Shown here one piece after another: positions 21,201-29,125 of a DNA stretch of 64,000 bases. Source of the DNA: Trileptium ribeirensis (Eukaryota; Nematoda; Enoplea; Enoplida; Thoracostomopsidae); contig JASANE010011723.1 in assembly GCA_030248225.1 (NCBI GenBank), forward strand, positions 62,001-126,000, in the 5' to 3' direction. Under the pieces are notes generated by a model. It saw nothing but the letters and a program-made list of their open reading frames with translations. It did not search any database and was not told where the DNA came from. The translations under genes and the position numbers were made by a program. Within the stretch, counting starts at the first letter, position 1; every line of letters starts with the position of its first letter.

Positions 21201-22427
21201 CGCCGCTCACGAGTGTTTCTTCTCCTTAGGAGGGTGCCCATAATACGCGTCGCAGCGATGACGAGTGATCCGATTGAAATGGTAACTAATCCCCTTTGAG
21301 AAATAGAATTCGGACATACAAAATTACTAAGAACCAGCTAAGTAGGTAAAGTCTTCTGATTCGGGTGAGCTAGTGGAAATTGGGGTAGCTCCAGGGTGTA
21401 TATTTCAGTAATACCTTCCGAAGTACTCTACAATAAATGTATAAAGGTCTGATTTTCTAACGCTCGGACGGCATCAGAAATCTTGAAATTAGACGTAGAA
21501 GAAGCGTTGCCACCACTACAAGTGTGACCCATTCCTCGGACCATACGACCCTGCGTTAGAGCAAGGGACTGTGATGATCCCGTTGTCACACAAAAAACTT
21601 TTGTTCCGGGCGCACAAAACGGCCACTAGTCTGCCAACCATCAAAATAATATTAAAATTTTCTTTTCCGTAAGCAGGCGACCTTCCAAAGAGAATGCCTG
21701 GCTTTACTCCAGGCCGCCTGCGTCTTTCTAAATTCCTAAAAGCTACAATTAAATAAAATTTTTAGTAGGTTAAATCTTTTAGAAGCCAGTGGTAAACAGA
21801 TTTCTGCCCCATTGATATATATTTAAAAACTCATCTTTCGTCTGATATTCTCTTGTTAGTGAATTGCGTTTAGTTTATCACAATGATTGTGTACAAGTTT
21901 GTTAAAGTAGTCCAAAATAGCGTGTGATACTCACTATAGCCTTGCTTTAAAATTTTCTCGATTTAGGTATGGATTCTCCACCTGTCAAACGCTGTGCGCT
22001 GGTTTTATAGTTTCAAAGTGAATAATATTTATGAAATTATAGTCGTGTGTCTAAGATTTTAATTCGGCTCTTGCTTGCATGACCTTCAAAACTAACACCG
22101 TGTTTATCATTATTTTTGTTTACAGGTAGTAAACGTGCTGAACCGGTAATAGAGCTCTTCTCAAGTCAACAAGAACATGTAACCAAAACACAGCTTAAAC
22201 CTAAGTCTACGACACAAGCTAAACCGAAAAGCGCCGCTGCCTCATCTAATGACTTAAAAAAGCCAGCGAGCAAAAAACTAAAATCGGTATATTCTGATGA
22301 TGAAGACAGTGACATTGGAATTACAAGAAGTAATTTGCCATCACATTCAGTGGGCCCTGGCTGCACAACTGGTCGTGTTAAACCAAAGGTGAATTACGCT
22401 GATGATAGTAGTGACAGTGACTATTGA
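1..22427 (+). CDS. top2: DNA topoisomerase II, C-terminal domain (8 exons, 5' partial)
   Basis: Join of 1-207, 4572-4695, 5297-5607, 8494-8665, 9117-9232, 10721-10835, 15646-15696 and 22126-22427. The exons total 1398 nt, 465 codons plus TGA, with every intron GT-AG and every phase matching. Topoisomerase II is the ATP-dependent nuclear enzyme that passes one DNA duplex through another. Only its regulatory C-terminal domain is here; catalytic domains lie upstream of the window. Identity rests on the order of landmarks known from animal top2 tails: a Lys/Gly-rich block followed by a 'LPSEIGDRIPPPI' segment in exon 1, an 'LLKKRRLSGK' basic stretch in exon 2, an 'IKRFLSG' motif in exon 3, repeated acidic 'DDSD' clusters, and a terminal basic-aromatic-acidic tail 'GRVKPKVNYADDSSDSDY'. 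KKRR and KKKRK stretches are plausible nuclear localisation signals. Start lies outside the window. Confidence is high for family, a little lower for exon 5 end. Confidence 0.9.
1450..1990 (-). repeat. Inverted copy of ~350-bp intronic repeat
   Basis: Reverse complement of the unit arrayed at 10985-13620. Shared landmarks include 'cggcatttatcattttac' (reverse of 'aaaatgataaatgccg'), 'tcgaggaaccat' and a distal 'cgatcacacacacag' matching 'tgtgtgtgatcg' near 10996. Divergence is high but the order of landmarks is kept. No protein or terminal signals are recognised. Confidence 0.7.
2556..3637 (-). mobile_element. hAT-like non-autonomous element, copy 1
   Basis: Left end 'cagggagtaaccggaattcc' and right end 'ccggttattccctg' form terminal inverted repeats with subterminal CCGGAA/TTCCGG hexamers. 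It is the same family as 47430-48565, in the opposite orientation. CAGGG termini and size (~1.1 kb) fit a hAT MITE. The flanking 8-mers (atatgccg, atatatat) do not form a clean target-site duplication. An 82-codon minus-strand ORF (3230-3478) inside is shared with copy 3. Confidence 0.75.
4572..4695 (+). CDS. top2: top2 exon B
   Basis: Acceptor 'attacag' ends at 4571 and donor is A/gtaagc. It enters in phase 0 and leaves in phase 1. It encodes 'GKKKATGQVPNDGIETEDL' followed by a basic 'LLKKRRLSGK' segment, the expected continuation of the top2 tail. It has no start codon of its own and would be missed by ORF length. Confidence 0.85.
4696..5296 (+). other. top2 intron 2
   Basis: Starts gtaagc and ends with 'ttgtag'. 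A 103-codon plus-strand frame (4684-4995) overlaps exon B and runs into it, but it lacks the charged composition of the gene. A short direct repeat 'gtttaactgcttttat' occurs at about 4909-4925 and 4947-4963. Nothing else is recognised. Confidence 0.6.
5297..5607 (+). CDS. top2: top2 exon C
   Basis: Acceptor 'cttgtag' ends at 5296 and donor is CTG/gttaga. Two bases complete the split Ser codon from exon B, and the exon leaves in phase 0. It encodes 'IKRFLSGAPKKTAPTTG', an acidic run with 'DDSDIELVGEKD', then Lys-rich and Ser/Asp-rich sections ending 'KKKRKL'. This is the longest exon and the most clearly coding one. The open frame continues to 5835 into the intron, but that part loses the charged composition. 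Confidence 0.9.
5608..8493 (+). other. top2 intron 3
   Basis: Contains the direct repeat pair near 6390-6560 and 6655-6810 listed separately. The rest (5608-6389 and 6811-8493) shows no coding region, RNA gene or clear element. Confidence 0.6.
6390..6810. repeat. Two direct copies of a ~160-bp repeat in intron 3
   Basis: Units at about 6395-6560 and 6660-6805 share 'ggggagaaat', 'ctttttgtttgtcgg' / 'cttttgtcgggg', 'tggatgg', and 'ccctttagttgaac' / 'ccccttagttgaac' in the same order. A third, inverted copy lies at about 9590-9745 in the next introns. The pattern suggests an old interspersed element, otherwise unidentified. Confidence 0.65.
8494..8665 (+). CDS. top2: top2 exon D
   Basis: Acceptor 'attgcttag' ends at 8493 and donor is G/gtactg. 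Phase 0 in, phase 1 out. It encodes 'DDSDASVKSFELSD' then 'LPQRSRKPVTYKF' and a run of seven Asp. The 'P-R-S-R-K-P-V-Y' plus acidic block resembles the repeated motif of animal top2 tails. An 85-codon overlapping frame starting at 8465 is a shadow. Confidence 0.88.
9117..9232 (+). CDS. top2: top2 exon E
   Basis: Acceptor 'tattacag' ends at 9116. It enters in phase 1 and encodes 'DSSSGQASPQPPAHIPSADE' then a Gln/Thr-rich end. The proposed donor ACA/gtactg at 9233 leaves in phase 0, which matches exon F. The donor is weak, but the same GTACTG follows exon D. If it is not used, the frame stops at TAG 9242-9244. Confidence 0.78.
9233..10720 (+). other. top2 intron 5
   Basis: Begins with a weak GTACTG donor followed at once by an in-frame TAG (9242-9244). 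Apart from the inverted repeat copy at 9590-9745 I see nothing in 9245-9589 or 9746-10720. Confidence 0.6.
9590..9745 (-). repeat. Inverted copy of the intron 3 repeat
   Basis: Reverse-strand reading gives 'gtccgtcgccgcaaattatt', 'ggatggacggatg' and 'ccctatagttgaacg' in the order seen at 6395-6560. It sits in intron 5. No termini or duplication were identified. Confidence 0.6.
10721..10835 (+). CDS. top2: top2 exon F
   Basis: Acceptor 'taaatttag' ends at 10720 and donor is G/gttagt. Phase 0 in, phase 1 out, open throughout. It encodes 'THPELEYCEIDKVSSGG' and a basic 'FPKPAKHRQHDS' end, which joins in frame to the acidic 'DDSDSYVDSEEE' of exon G. An internal AAG/gtgagc at 10757 could serve as an alternative, stronger-looking donor but would leave in phase 0 and break the frame. 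Confidence 0.82.
10985..13620 (+). repeat. Tandem array of a ~350-bp repeat in intron 6
   Basis: The anchor 'atgataaatgccga' recurs at about 11231, 12029, 12375, 12726 (one base changed) and 13302. Adjacent intact units are 346-350 bp apart. Around it each unit carries 'ggttttattncat', 'ctccgcttctggagttatgg', 'cctcaacccaa.attcgaaaa', 'ctgacgtcctgggcggc' and 'ccatggttcggggtcagagg'. Irregular spacers of about 0.2-0.4 kb (11340-11640, 12985-13240) interrupt the array. Short ORFs of 64-85 codons repeat in it, but only because the DNA repeats; they carry no recognisable domain. Confidence 0.8.
13621..14342 (+). other. Intron 6 spacer
   Basis: No coding sequence or repeat that I can support. A 72-codon minus-strand frame (13907-14125) covers simple GA/CT-biased sequence and is probably chance. 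Confidence 0.5.
14351..15606 (-). mobile_element. hAT-like non-autonomous element, copy in intron 6
   Basis: Left end 'cagagagtaaccggaattcc' and right end 'cagttccggttagtcactg' match the family termini with a few changes. Flanking 8-mers are ctgtgtgt (14343-14350) and aagtgtgt (15607-15614), an imperfect 6-of-8 target-site duplication. Internal sequence is strongly diverged, so this is an old copy. It ends 39 bases before exon G, leaving just enough room for branch point and pyrimidine tract. Confidence 0.72.
15646..15696 (+). CDS. top2: top2 exon G (51-nt microexon)
   Basis: Acceptor 'gatttttttcag' ends at 15645 and donor is G/gttagt. Phase 1 in and out. It completes a split Asp codon and encodes 'DSDSYVDSEEERKKTK', an acidic-then-basic segment typical of casein-kinase-type sites in this tail. 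The exon length is a multiple of 3, so it could be skipped without a frameshift. A hAT-like MITE ends 39 bases upstream. Confidence 0.85.
17210..17674 (-). CDS. Orphan ORF, 154 codons, function unknown
   Basis: Uninterrupted minus-strand frame starting ATG, in an otherwise stop-rich intron. The middle part ('LPFVGREVQFCVEFNEGTIT') has a natural-looking mix of hydrophobic and polar residues, while the two ends look like chance read-through. A 128-codon plus-strand frame overlaps it. I see no catalytic motif, signal peptide or zinc finger. Most likely it is a fragment of an unrecognised mobile element, and the coding status is unproven. Confidence 0.3.
   Translation of the reverse strand: MYLCLLYCYTVLFIYGVARPMCKQDVEKQTNLGQGLHNGVPVLQTLTGPKKGLGNSQFLQTSILMGRRTQLTAKRSTGLCASNGFGLPFVGREVQFCVEFNEGTITIANIPIGKIFPIFTKYCIQDGHSELKQAQMKPDGTGYPNIVFIYITIK
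18060..18545. repeat. AT-rich tandem repeat with 'TAATTAG' tracts
   Basis: At least two units, about 175 bp apart, each with 'gggttttcgacgtcgctgat' or a close variant, then 'ac/tgaatatg', 'aagctct', and a tract of 'ctaattagttaatta'. A weaker third unit may precede them near 18060-18170. The palindromic TTAATTAG tracts are low complexity, the interposed segment is not. Family unknown. Confidence 0.65.
20481..20798 (+). CDS. Orphan ORF, ~105 codons, in intron 7
   Basis: Open frame preceded by 'ctctctggtttag', a fair splice acceptor, with no ATG at its head (GTG at 20481). It encodes 'GSIGITNLQYAVIKNEISNL' and a hydrophobic, non-repetitive remainder unlike the charged top2 tail. It ends at TAA 20796-20798. 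Its in-frame GT donors (for example CAG/gtgcag after 20714) leave in phase 0 and cannot join exon H, so it is not a simple cassette exon. Several strong hairpins overlap it. Possibly a mobile-element gag-like remnant; function not assigned. Confidence 0.3.
   Translation: MSSTQPGSIGITNLQYAVIKNEISNLPELVNLIPNDNFCVQLLATSREAMSRLSGPQPTGQVLLRPVNRSLEIEIIYQVQLLCNVDKETLVQFLQIPNFGLASPF
20548..20900. other. Cluster of five strong stem-loops
   Basis: Seen directly: 20548-20560 pairs with 20567-20579 (13 bp perfect, 6-nt loop); 20671-20679 pairs with 20684-20693 around TGAA with one bulge; CCCAAA-C-TTTGGG near 20768-20780; CCTCGGT/ACCGAGG at 20815-20832 with a 4-nt loop; and GGATCCcAC/GTGGATCC at 20881-20900. 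Five such hairpins in 350 bases is far above what the surroundings show. Confidence 0.7.
21500..21830 (+). repeat. Dispersed repeat with nested hairpin, copy 1
   Basis: Contains a 7-bp stem 21673-21679 / 21715-21721 (GCAGGCG / CGCCTGC) with a second stem 21696-21701 / 21709-21714 (GCCTGG / CCAGGC) stacked on its 3' side. A diverged relative lies at 25330-25600, sharing 'ctacaagt', 'gcaggngac' and 'ggccgcctgcgt.cttncnaa'. Confidence 0.6.
22126..22427 (+). CDS. top2: top2 terminal coding exon H with stop
   Basis: Acceptor 'tttttgtttacag' ends at 22125. It enters in phase 1 and completes a Gly codon. It encodes 'SKRAEPVIELFSSQQEHV', a Lys-rich spacer, 'SVYSDDEDSDIG', and the conserved C-terminus 'GRVKPKVNYADDSSDSDY' before TGA 22425-22427. 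Animal top2 proteins end in a comparable basic / aromatic / acidic motif, which fixes gene identity and orientation. Confidence 0.92.
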
Positions 22428-22710
22428 ACGTTTCGTATTACCTGAATTGTTTTGTTTCCGTTGTTAGTATGGGTTTATACGATAAAATATGAACATAGAA
22501 TATACGTGTACGTGGCATATACTAATCTACCTGTAGTAACTATATAAATCAAACCTCCATGAGACCATAGCTTTGTCAAAAATTCCATAATTTAGACAAA
22601 CTGCTTGTAGGTGGAGTTGTTATAGTTTTAACTTAGGATTGGTTGGTACAATTATGTTCGAACATTCATAGCACAAACCATTAGACTTGCTAAATAAATA
22701 AGCGACAAGC
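22428..22710 (+). promoter_or_regulatory. top2 3' UTR with candidate poly(A) signal
   Basis: After the stop codon the sequence turns AT-rich with no coding signal. AATAAA at 22693-22698 ('gctaaataaataagcg') is the first canonical polyadenylation hexamer I see on this strand, about 270 bases past the stop. The actual cleavage site is not visible. Confidence 0.5.
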
Positions 22711-23655
22711 TCTCCGCATGGGAAGAGCCTGTGCTTTTGAAAAATTTAGTGTTTAATTTTGCTGTTATGGAATGCAAAATTACATGTTTTGCATTATAAC
22801 TTAATGAGTTGAGCTATATGCCAGATGCCAGAAAGTATCATACGGCTAGTGCATGCTTCTAGACAAAAATTGTTGCTCACGAAAAACAGGCGAAATATTG
22901 TTCATGTATTAGTGTTTGACGCTCACTGCTAACCCAACTGTACCAGCGTAGCATCTAGTGATGTTACGCTTTGCGTTAATTACACATTTCATTGTTGCTG
23001 CGCTTCGTATTGCGTAAATCTTGTTAGTCCTGTGTAGCAGCGCTGCAGTTTTTCTGCGGCTATACTATGTGCAAGTTTTTGCATTGCACCTAAAACGCTC
23101 AGGCCCACACCCTTAACACATATTTTGGAAGTATGTAATGTTTCCCGCAGATGTGATAGTTGTAATCCAATGTCCTTTCGATTCCCTTTATCGGATTGAT
23201 TTGCTTGCTGGATACCCTATTTAAGATAGTTGGGATTTAAGGCGTGTCTATATGACGCCTGTTCAAATTTGTGTTTGTTAACTGTAAACGTCTTGGGGTT
23301 GTGTGATTCGGTTCGAATTTAGAATTTCTGATTTATAAAAAGTCCGTCAACAAACTTTAATACATGTTCCTCTGAAACAAAAGTTCAGCACAAATGCATT
23401 TAATTTTTCAGTTTTGAAAAAGCATTTTTTAAGCAGCTTAGAAAGCTTTTGAAAGAAGCTTTATTTTTTCAGACTACTATTGAGTATATAGCTAACGACA
23501 ACTAGCCAGAATATACTACTATCCCAAAATGCAGCAGTTAAAAGTTGATTGATCCATCTCCCGGATAAAGTAAACATTTGTAAGAACATACATTGCCTCG
23601 CGATGCACTAACCGAGTTTGTCACGTAACGTAAGTTTGCACGTTCTTTGTTTGAT
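22711..23655. other. Intergenic, nothing recognised
   Basis: Downstream flank of top2. No ORF of substance, no RNA gene and no repeat I can support. Confidence 0.5.
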
Positions 23656-23659
23656 AGCG

Positions 23660-23800
23660 TAATGGGGTTCCTGAAGGGACCGAGCAACAGGTCCTAGAGA
23701 GCGCAGTGGTTAACGTACAAGGACAGAAACCAAACGCTCCAGGTTCAGTCTGCCGTAGCGGCAAATGTTCCCAATTCACTTGGAGAAAGGTTAAAATATC
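23660..23800 (+). repeat. tRNA-derived SINE head (degenerate)
   Basis: Order of features: 'ggttcctgaagggacc' imperfect palindrome, 'gagcaacag', an A-box-like 'agcgcagtggtt' near 23698-23711, and a B-box-like 'ggttcagtctg' near 23742-23752, followed by 'gccgtagcggcaaatgttc' and 'gttaaaat'. The same palindrome and box order occurs at 29340-29440 (minus) and 45290-45410. Cannot fold as a true tRNA. Confidence 0.55.
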
Positions 23801-25329
23801 GCATATGTTATCACTTTTGACAAAATTTATATCTTTATAGTTGTAAAAAACTATTCTATTTCCTTACGCAACATTGTGTAAAGCTGCGGGTTTGGTGCAA
23901 AAATTGCGTATTTTCTCCCAATTTCGTGCACCAAATGCAATAAGTGGTAATATCGGTGATGACGTCATGTTTATGTCAACATAACCGAACTTGTATACGG
24001 ATTGAAGCTCGCTTGTGTAGTGTAGGCGACTGTAAAACAATTTTCGCATCCGTCGATAGACACGACATCTTTCTTCCATGTGTTGAAGATAAGCTCGCTT
24101 TAAAATGCATTTAGTGTTTTGCAGTTCAATACTGTTTTTGCCTCATGTTTGTTCCCCAATTTGTTTATGCTTCTGCGTTTTAGTGTTTATGAAGTCGCTG
24201 TTTAGGTTTAATAAATACTGACTTGTCTTACATTTTTAGAGCAGAAGTAATTAATATATGTCTTCGCGTGTTTGATATGAATTATATTTAATCATGATGT
24301 TTTCTTACTAGCTATTCATTCGTTTAGTCCGGTATTCATAACTGATTGTTGAAACCAGATTTATATACTCTAAAAATTTTAGAACCACAATCCGACTTGG
24401 TTTGAACTTAAGGTATGTCAGAAATACAAATGTTAAAGAAACCGGATGCTGATCAAATGGTGCCGTAAACATATAGGGAGCTGTGTTTAAATCGTGACAA
24501 GTTGGATACGTGGATGAATAAATTCTTAGATGCCCCACTTCTGATCAATGGAGCCAGGAACTGATTAATAAATGATGTGTGTTGCAAAAGGAGGACATTG
24601 CTATTGTAAATTGCTGATACAGGTAGGATGGTACCAATGCAAATTTATAACACGGAGCGAGGTTTGACTGCTTTGTGGTAATGTAACATCCTAAGATTTT
24701 TGGAGAAACTTCTACGATCTCAAACGCATGTTTTAAGGCGCAAGGGGAGCGTTATTAGCCTGCATCATAGTGTAAATGGTGAAATGGTTACCTAAATTAA
24801 CCTGATTCAGGTGTGGTACCAATCTAAATTTATGGTGATATTGCATTGAGCTTGAGCTAAATCGTTGATATCACAAAACTCTTATATATATTATGCGACG
24901 TTGATTCTTTGCTTGCTCGGATACCACTAAACGTATAGGCTACATGAGCACCTAAATAAGTCACGGTTTTGTTCTTTCTTTGACCCCTGTCTCTGCGAGT
25001 CGTATCCCACTGTGCATATCAATCATTATATCACTGCTGTCAGTAAGATAGTTATATAGTCAGTGATAGCGCAAATTATTTCGTAGCTTGAGGGTTAACC
25101 AGCCTCTAATCTTTCGGGTGTAGGCTATCATTAGGGGTGATAGAGGCTATTTACTATAGGCACTAAGGGAAGGGTCCCAAAAGTACCACGGGGGCCACCA
25201 TAGATTCATTAACATCCCCAAAATTGCCGTACAATATTGTCTAAACGTCCCATTTTTACACTTCCAGGTCGACACTAAAACTCAAAATTCATCTATTTTG
25301 GGCTCAATATCACGAATGGGTCATCTGCT
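23801..25329. other. Intergenic, nothing recognised
   Basis: Short scattered frames only (for example 23864-24079 and 24308-24538, minus), with no motif. No repeat matched elsewhere in the window. Confidence 0.5.
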
Positions 25330-25600
25330 ACAAGTTTCACCCATTTCCGGGACCGCCAAACCTTATAGTGCGGCATGACTCAGATAACTCCGCTGTTACA
25401 TACAAAGTTCCGTCTTGGACACTGTAAACTGCCTCTGGCGGCCAAAATTTAAGATAATGTAGCAGTTTTCATTTTTATAAGCAGGAGACGAGCTTGACCC
25501 TGCTCCGGCCGCCTGCGTTCTTCCAAACTCTTAAATAATATGGTTTCAGAAAAAAGATTGTTTTATCGGGATATCCACAGCATATATATTTAGCTGCTAG
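25330..25600 (+). repeat. Dispersed repeat with nested hairpin, copy 2
   Basis: Diverged relative of 21500-21830: shared 'ctacaagt.t.acccatt', 'gcagg.gac', 'ctgctccggccgcctgcgtt' and the downstream 'aaactcttaaa'. The outer stem is weakened here. Confidence 0.5.
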
Positions 25601-26084
25601 GAGAATTTTCCTGGACACCCCGAAGTTCAGGGCGGCCTGTTTACAAGTTTTCCCTTTGCCAAAATACCCTGTTTTTCACACAGGAAATATATTTTTGACT
25701 GTCCACCAATGGCTATTTACAGTAATATAATGCCTATGGTTTTTTATCAATATATATGTAACAGGCCGTGATATTGGGAAACTTCAAGGGATATTCAGTG
25801 TGTGGATTAACAGTGGGGCAAAGTTAGGCCCGACAGACGACCGGATACCGGTGGAATCTTATGAACATCATGCCATTTATATTTGTTTTGAATAAATATA
25901 TATTATCTTTGCTGTGCTGATCATCGATAATCACTCTCCACCCGCCCGACATTCGCAGGTCTGATTTTCACTATGGAAATAGAGCATCTAGCAAACCCAA
26001 ACTACAGGTATCCGGTCGACCTTATAGCAGTGTATGTTCTGGAGAGGACGGGAGTGCACTCGGATAGGCCGGGGACAGTGTTGA

Positions 26085-26330
26085 GAATTTTTCCCCGGCC
26101 GTACTTAGCTATTTATTTTATATATCAAAGGCCGGATGTGGCTGTGCGTTTTTGTCACGAGCCGGAATTGCCCATATGACAGAATTGAGCCCTAGGTGCA
26201 CACATCTTAAGGTAAATGCTGCATTGGTACGCTGACTGCCACAGCATAGACCTGATCAAGCGTCGGACATCCTACTGCTCTCCATTCACCTGAAATTTTA
26301 ATAAACTACAAAAAACCTAATACATTTTAA
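26085..26330 (+). repeat. Interspersed repeat, copy 1
   Basis: Plus-strand sequence with 'cttagctatttattttat', 'tgcgttttgtcacgagccgg'-like and 'ctaggtgcacacatcttaag' landmarks reappears inverted at 40838-40942, and its tail 'acacatcttaa.gttaatg' again near 41327. Family unknown. The 68-codon ORF at 25973-26179 extends into it and is not supported as a gene. Confidence 0.6.
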
Positions 26331-28080
26331 GCGCCCGCGCCGTTGGTATTTTTAACCCTAAACAGAACATCGTCCTGATCAGCGCGAGGTTTTGCTGTTT
26401 ACACAGCCAGTCTGTGTGCTTGGCAAATCTCTGCATTTCTGTTGATAGAGGTCAGTATTGCTGTTGCTGCCTTAACAAGCATGACAATTTCTTTGGCGAT
26501 ATAGCTGTCGGCTTTTGGTATAGGTGATTATACATTTTGGTGCTGCCTGTGTAACCCTTCGCTGTTTATCGACATATATGTATCGTTTCTTGGATTTGTG
26601 CTGGAGCGTTTGAAATATGTTTCGCGCGCATGTTCCCGAAAATGACAGAAGGCAACCAAATTTCAAGCTTAAATTAAGTACCGCCCCAAGTTCCATGGTT
26701 CACCCACTCAACGGGTACAATTTGTGTTACCATTGTTTGGTGGGTCGATTATGCTTGATAGGTGATGTAATTAGGTTTTTCGAGAAAAACAAGACTGAAA
26801 AGGGGAGACGTAGCTTCACAGGGACACAAGACGAGGAAAAGCTTACTAAATTGGACAAGTCGATCTGGAGGCGGCCATAGCCCGCCGTCGAGCTACGTTT
26901 TAACCAGTGGAGTCACCCGAAAATTCTGAGTGTTGTCCTTGTGAAATTGTCAACCAGTTCAAAAGTAAACCGCTCAAAAGTATAACAAGTATTCCCAAGA
27001 CGTGTGGCTACGATAGGGAGCCTCATGGATCTTCTTATAAAACACTCCGGCCTACCGGCACAAGACACGGCGCCGTCGCAAGGCGTTTCTGTCGGGTGCG
27101 GGGCGGCACGCTACAGAACCACCGACAGCCCTCTCTCATTTTTCCTCTCTCCGACTAGCTTCACTGGAAGATCACAAGTCACTGAACAACAGGCTTTTGT
27201 CATAAAAATACCTTTAAGCTGGGTGTGGGCCTGCAATGCGCGAGGGCTCCTGACCGCACAAAATGTCATGTTTACAGAATCGCAAAATTGAAACGATACG
27301 ATCTAACGCGGTCATTTGCAGCCCCAGTCACATAATAGAGAACATAAAACTCTAAAATGAACCCTCACTTAAAGCGCACCAGAAATTCGAGACAACGCAC
27401 TCGTGAGAGTTTCTAATTGCTAGGGACGTCCCGTCTTAAAAACCTTTGACCAACACTCTCTCCAGCTACGGTAGGGAGGCTCGTCCTATCTTAGACAGTA
27501 ACTAACCTCTGCTGGGCAGGCACGGACGTCCCAAATACAGGGCGACGTGTCATAGCCCAAGGGACGTTATCAAAGCCCCCAAAAAGCATCAATGGGAACG
27601 GCGTTTTGATATTTCCTCATCATAAACCACCAAACAACCTATTTTAAGGGCGACCGACCAAGGACTGGAATGGTAGGCACGCGCAGGCATCAGGTTGTGC
27701 AAATTGCTTCTTACCGACGCGAAATAAAGCGATTCTAGGGTTGTATAGAGGTGAAACCGCTGAAAGACAAAAAAGAGATAAAGTCAGCGGCGACCCGGGA
27801 GTTTGGATTTGCTTAGGACCACCGAGACCGCTTCCCTATAGCCGACCCTCTGCCCTTGTGAGATCTTCGAAGAAGCACGCTTATAAAATATACATAAAAC
27901 TAATACGCAGATTCTCAAACCGTGCAGCTACGGCGGAGGTCGTCATCGGAATTTCTCTTTTGAGATCTATAGTTGCCGTAATTTTTTGGCCAACCTAAGT
28001 ATTTTATAGCAGGGAAAATGCATCAAATTTAAATGATCAAGTCCTGAATCCGGACTGTTTTGGTGTTTGTAACTACCACA
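26331..28080. other. Intergenic, possible 5' part of a BEL/Pao remnant
   Basis: GC content rises slightly around 26900-27850 and several 70-95 codon plus-strand frames occur, but I find no protease, zinc knuckle or other motif. Because a BEL/Pao pol fragment lies at 28560-28766 in the same orientation, its decayed upstream part could be here. This is inference only. Confidence 0.3.
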
Positions 28081-28084
28081 TACA

Positions 28085-28275
28085 AACTGACATGCCACAG
28101 TCTACAAATTGGTGCAAGTGTCATGTTGCTTCCACCAATTTGTAGATGGTATCTTGCCACTTGCACCAATTCGTCGATGAATATATTGATATATTGCAAT
28201 TGCACCAATTTGTAGATGGTGGCGTGATACTATCTACAAGCAGCGAGTAACTGGCATGCCATAAGCTACAACTTG
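28085..28275. repeat. Cluster of direct and inverted 'ctacaaattggtgca' copies
   Basis: The 15-mer or its reverse complement appears about five times: 28102, 28131 (inverted), 28161 (inverted, diverged), 28202 (inverted) and 28268. The outer units also share 'aactg.catgcca'. Arms at 28101-28119 and 28158-28176 can pair. Possibly a small hairpin-forming element. Confidence 0.55.
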
Positions 28276-28559
28276 GTGCATGCAGTGCACTGCATGCAAA
28301 AGATAGCGCTGGACCCGGCGAAGTATCCGATGCTGAAACAGCTCCTTCTTGCCGATTCCATAAGAAAAACGATGGAAATGATTCCGGTCGACGTCCTATA
28401 TTATGATTAGTTCGTAGGTACGGCGCGTATTCAATACAGTGAGGGCTGAAATTTTCTGCAGTCATCACTGGGATTCATAGCAGCTGGAAACATCACTACC
28501 ACAAGGGTTTCAATCACCTCATACGTGGCATCTACAATGTATGTGACAGGCAACGTTAA

Positions 28560-28766
28560 CTCCAGCATCGCAGCAGAGCATTTCTGGAACCCGAAGACAT
28601 CAGTGTGGAACCACCGGCGACGACGAACCACGACGAAGACGCAATGAGGCTCTACAACGAGTCTATAAGACGTGTCGATGATCGGTATTCCGTATCGTGG
28701 CCGATGAAGCTTAACGCTTTGACGTTGCCCGATAACTTAATGGCATGGCGGATTGGCATCCGTTAG
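28560..28766 (+). pseudogene. BEL/Pao retrotransposon pol fragment
   Basis: A 68-codon frame with 'FLEPEDISVEP', a 'DEDAMRLYNESI' helix, 'DDRYSVSWPMKL' and 'LPDNLMAWRIG'. This order (acidic Leu-rich lead, 'RY.V.WP', 'LP.N...A..R') is characteristic of the segment just before the reverse transcriptase in BEL/Pao pol. No catalytic part remains: TAG follows and satellite DNA begins ~90 bases later. Confidence rests on motif order only. Confidence 0.55.
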
Positions 28767-28854
28767 CTTCGTTTCGAATTTGAAGCCCAGTGCTAGAGAT
28801 GGCTCATTGATCGACGTCTACAACAAGAATTTTGTTGACCAGGAGAAAAGGGTT

Positions 28855-29125
28855 CATCTGTGCCGCGTCCTTGTCACTTCGCCAAGCGATGGCTCTATTT
28901 GTTTACGAAATCCAGTCAGGGCCATCGGGTATGATTTGTCTGCACAACGTCCTTGTTCTTTCGACAAACGATGAGTCCATTTCTTTACGAAATCGAGTGG
29001 GGGCCATCGGATCTGATTTGTGTACACCGCGTCCTTGACACTTTGCCAAGCGATGGCTCGATTTGTTTACCAAATCCAGTCTGGACAAAGGGATATGATT
29101 TGTCTTCACCGCGTCCATGACACGA
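28855..29125. repeat. 84-bp satellite, block 1 (3 units)
   Basis: Three consecutive units with 'cgtccttgtcacttcg', 'gatggctc.atttgtttacg', 'aaatccagtc', 'ggccatcgg' and 'tatgatttgtctgca'. Unit length 84 bp. It is the same family as 31890-32960, which lies 2.8 kb away. Confidence 0.88.

Larger units (their letters stand above)
15697..22125 (+). other. top2 intron 7 (6.4 kb)
   Basis: Longest intron seen here. It holds two orphan ORFs (17210-17674 minus, 20481-20798 plus), an AT-rich tandem array (18060-18545), a hairpin cluster (20548-20900) and a nested hairpin (21673-21721), all listed separately. A weak direct repeat with 'gcgag.actgtagat' occurs near 15915-15955 and 16118-16157, and 'aattcccatattgc' is duplicated at 16249-16276. 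Other parts (16280-17200, 18560-20470, 20910-21500, 21830-22125) show nothing I can name. Confidence 0.6.
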
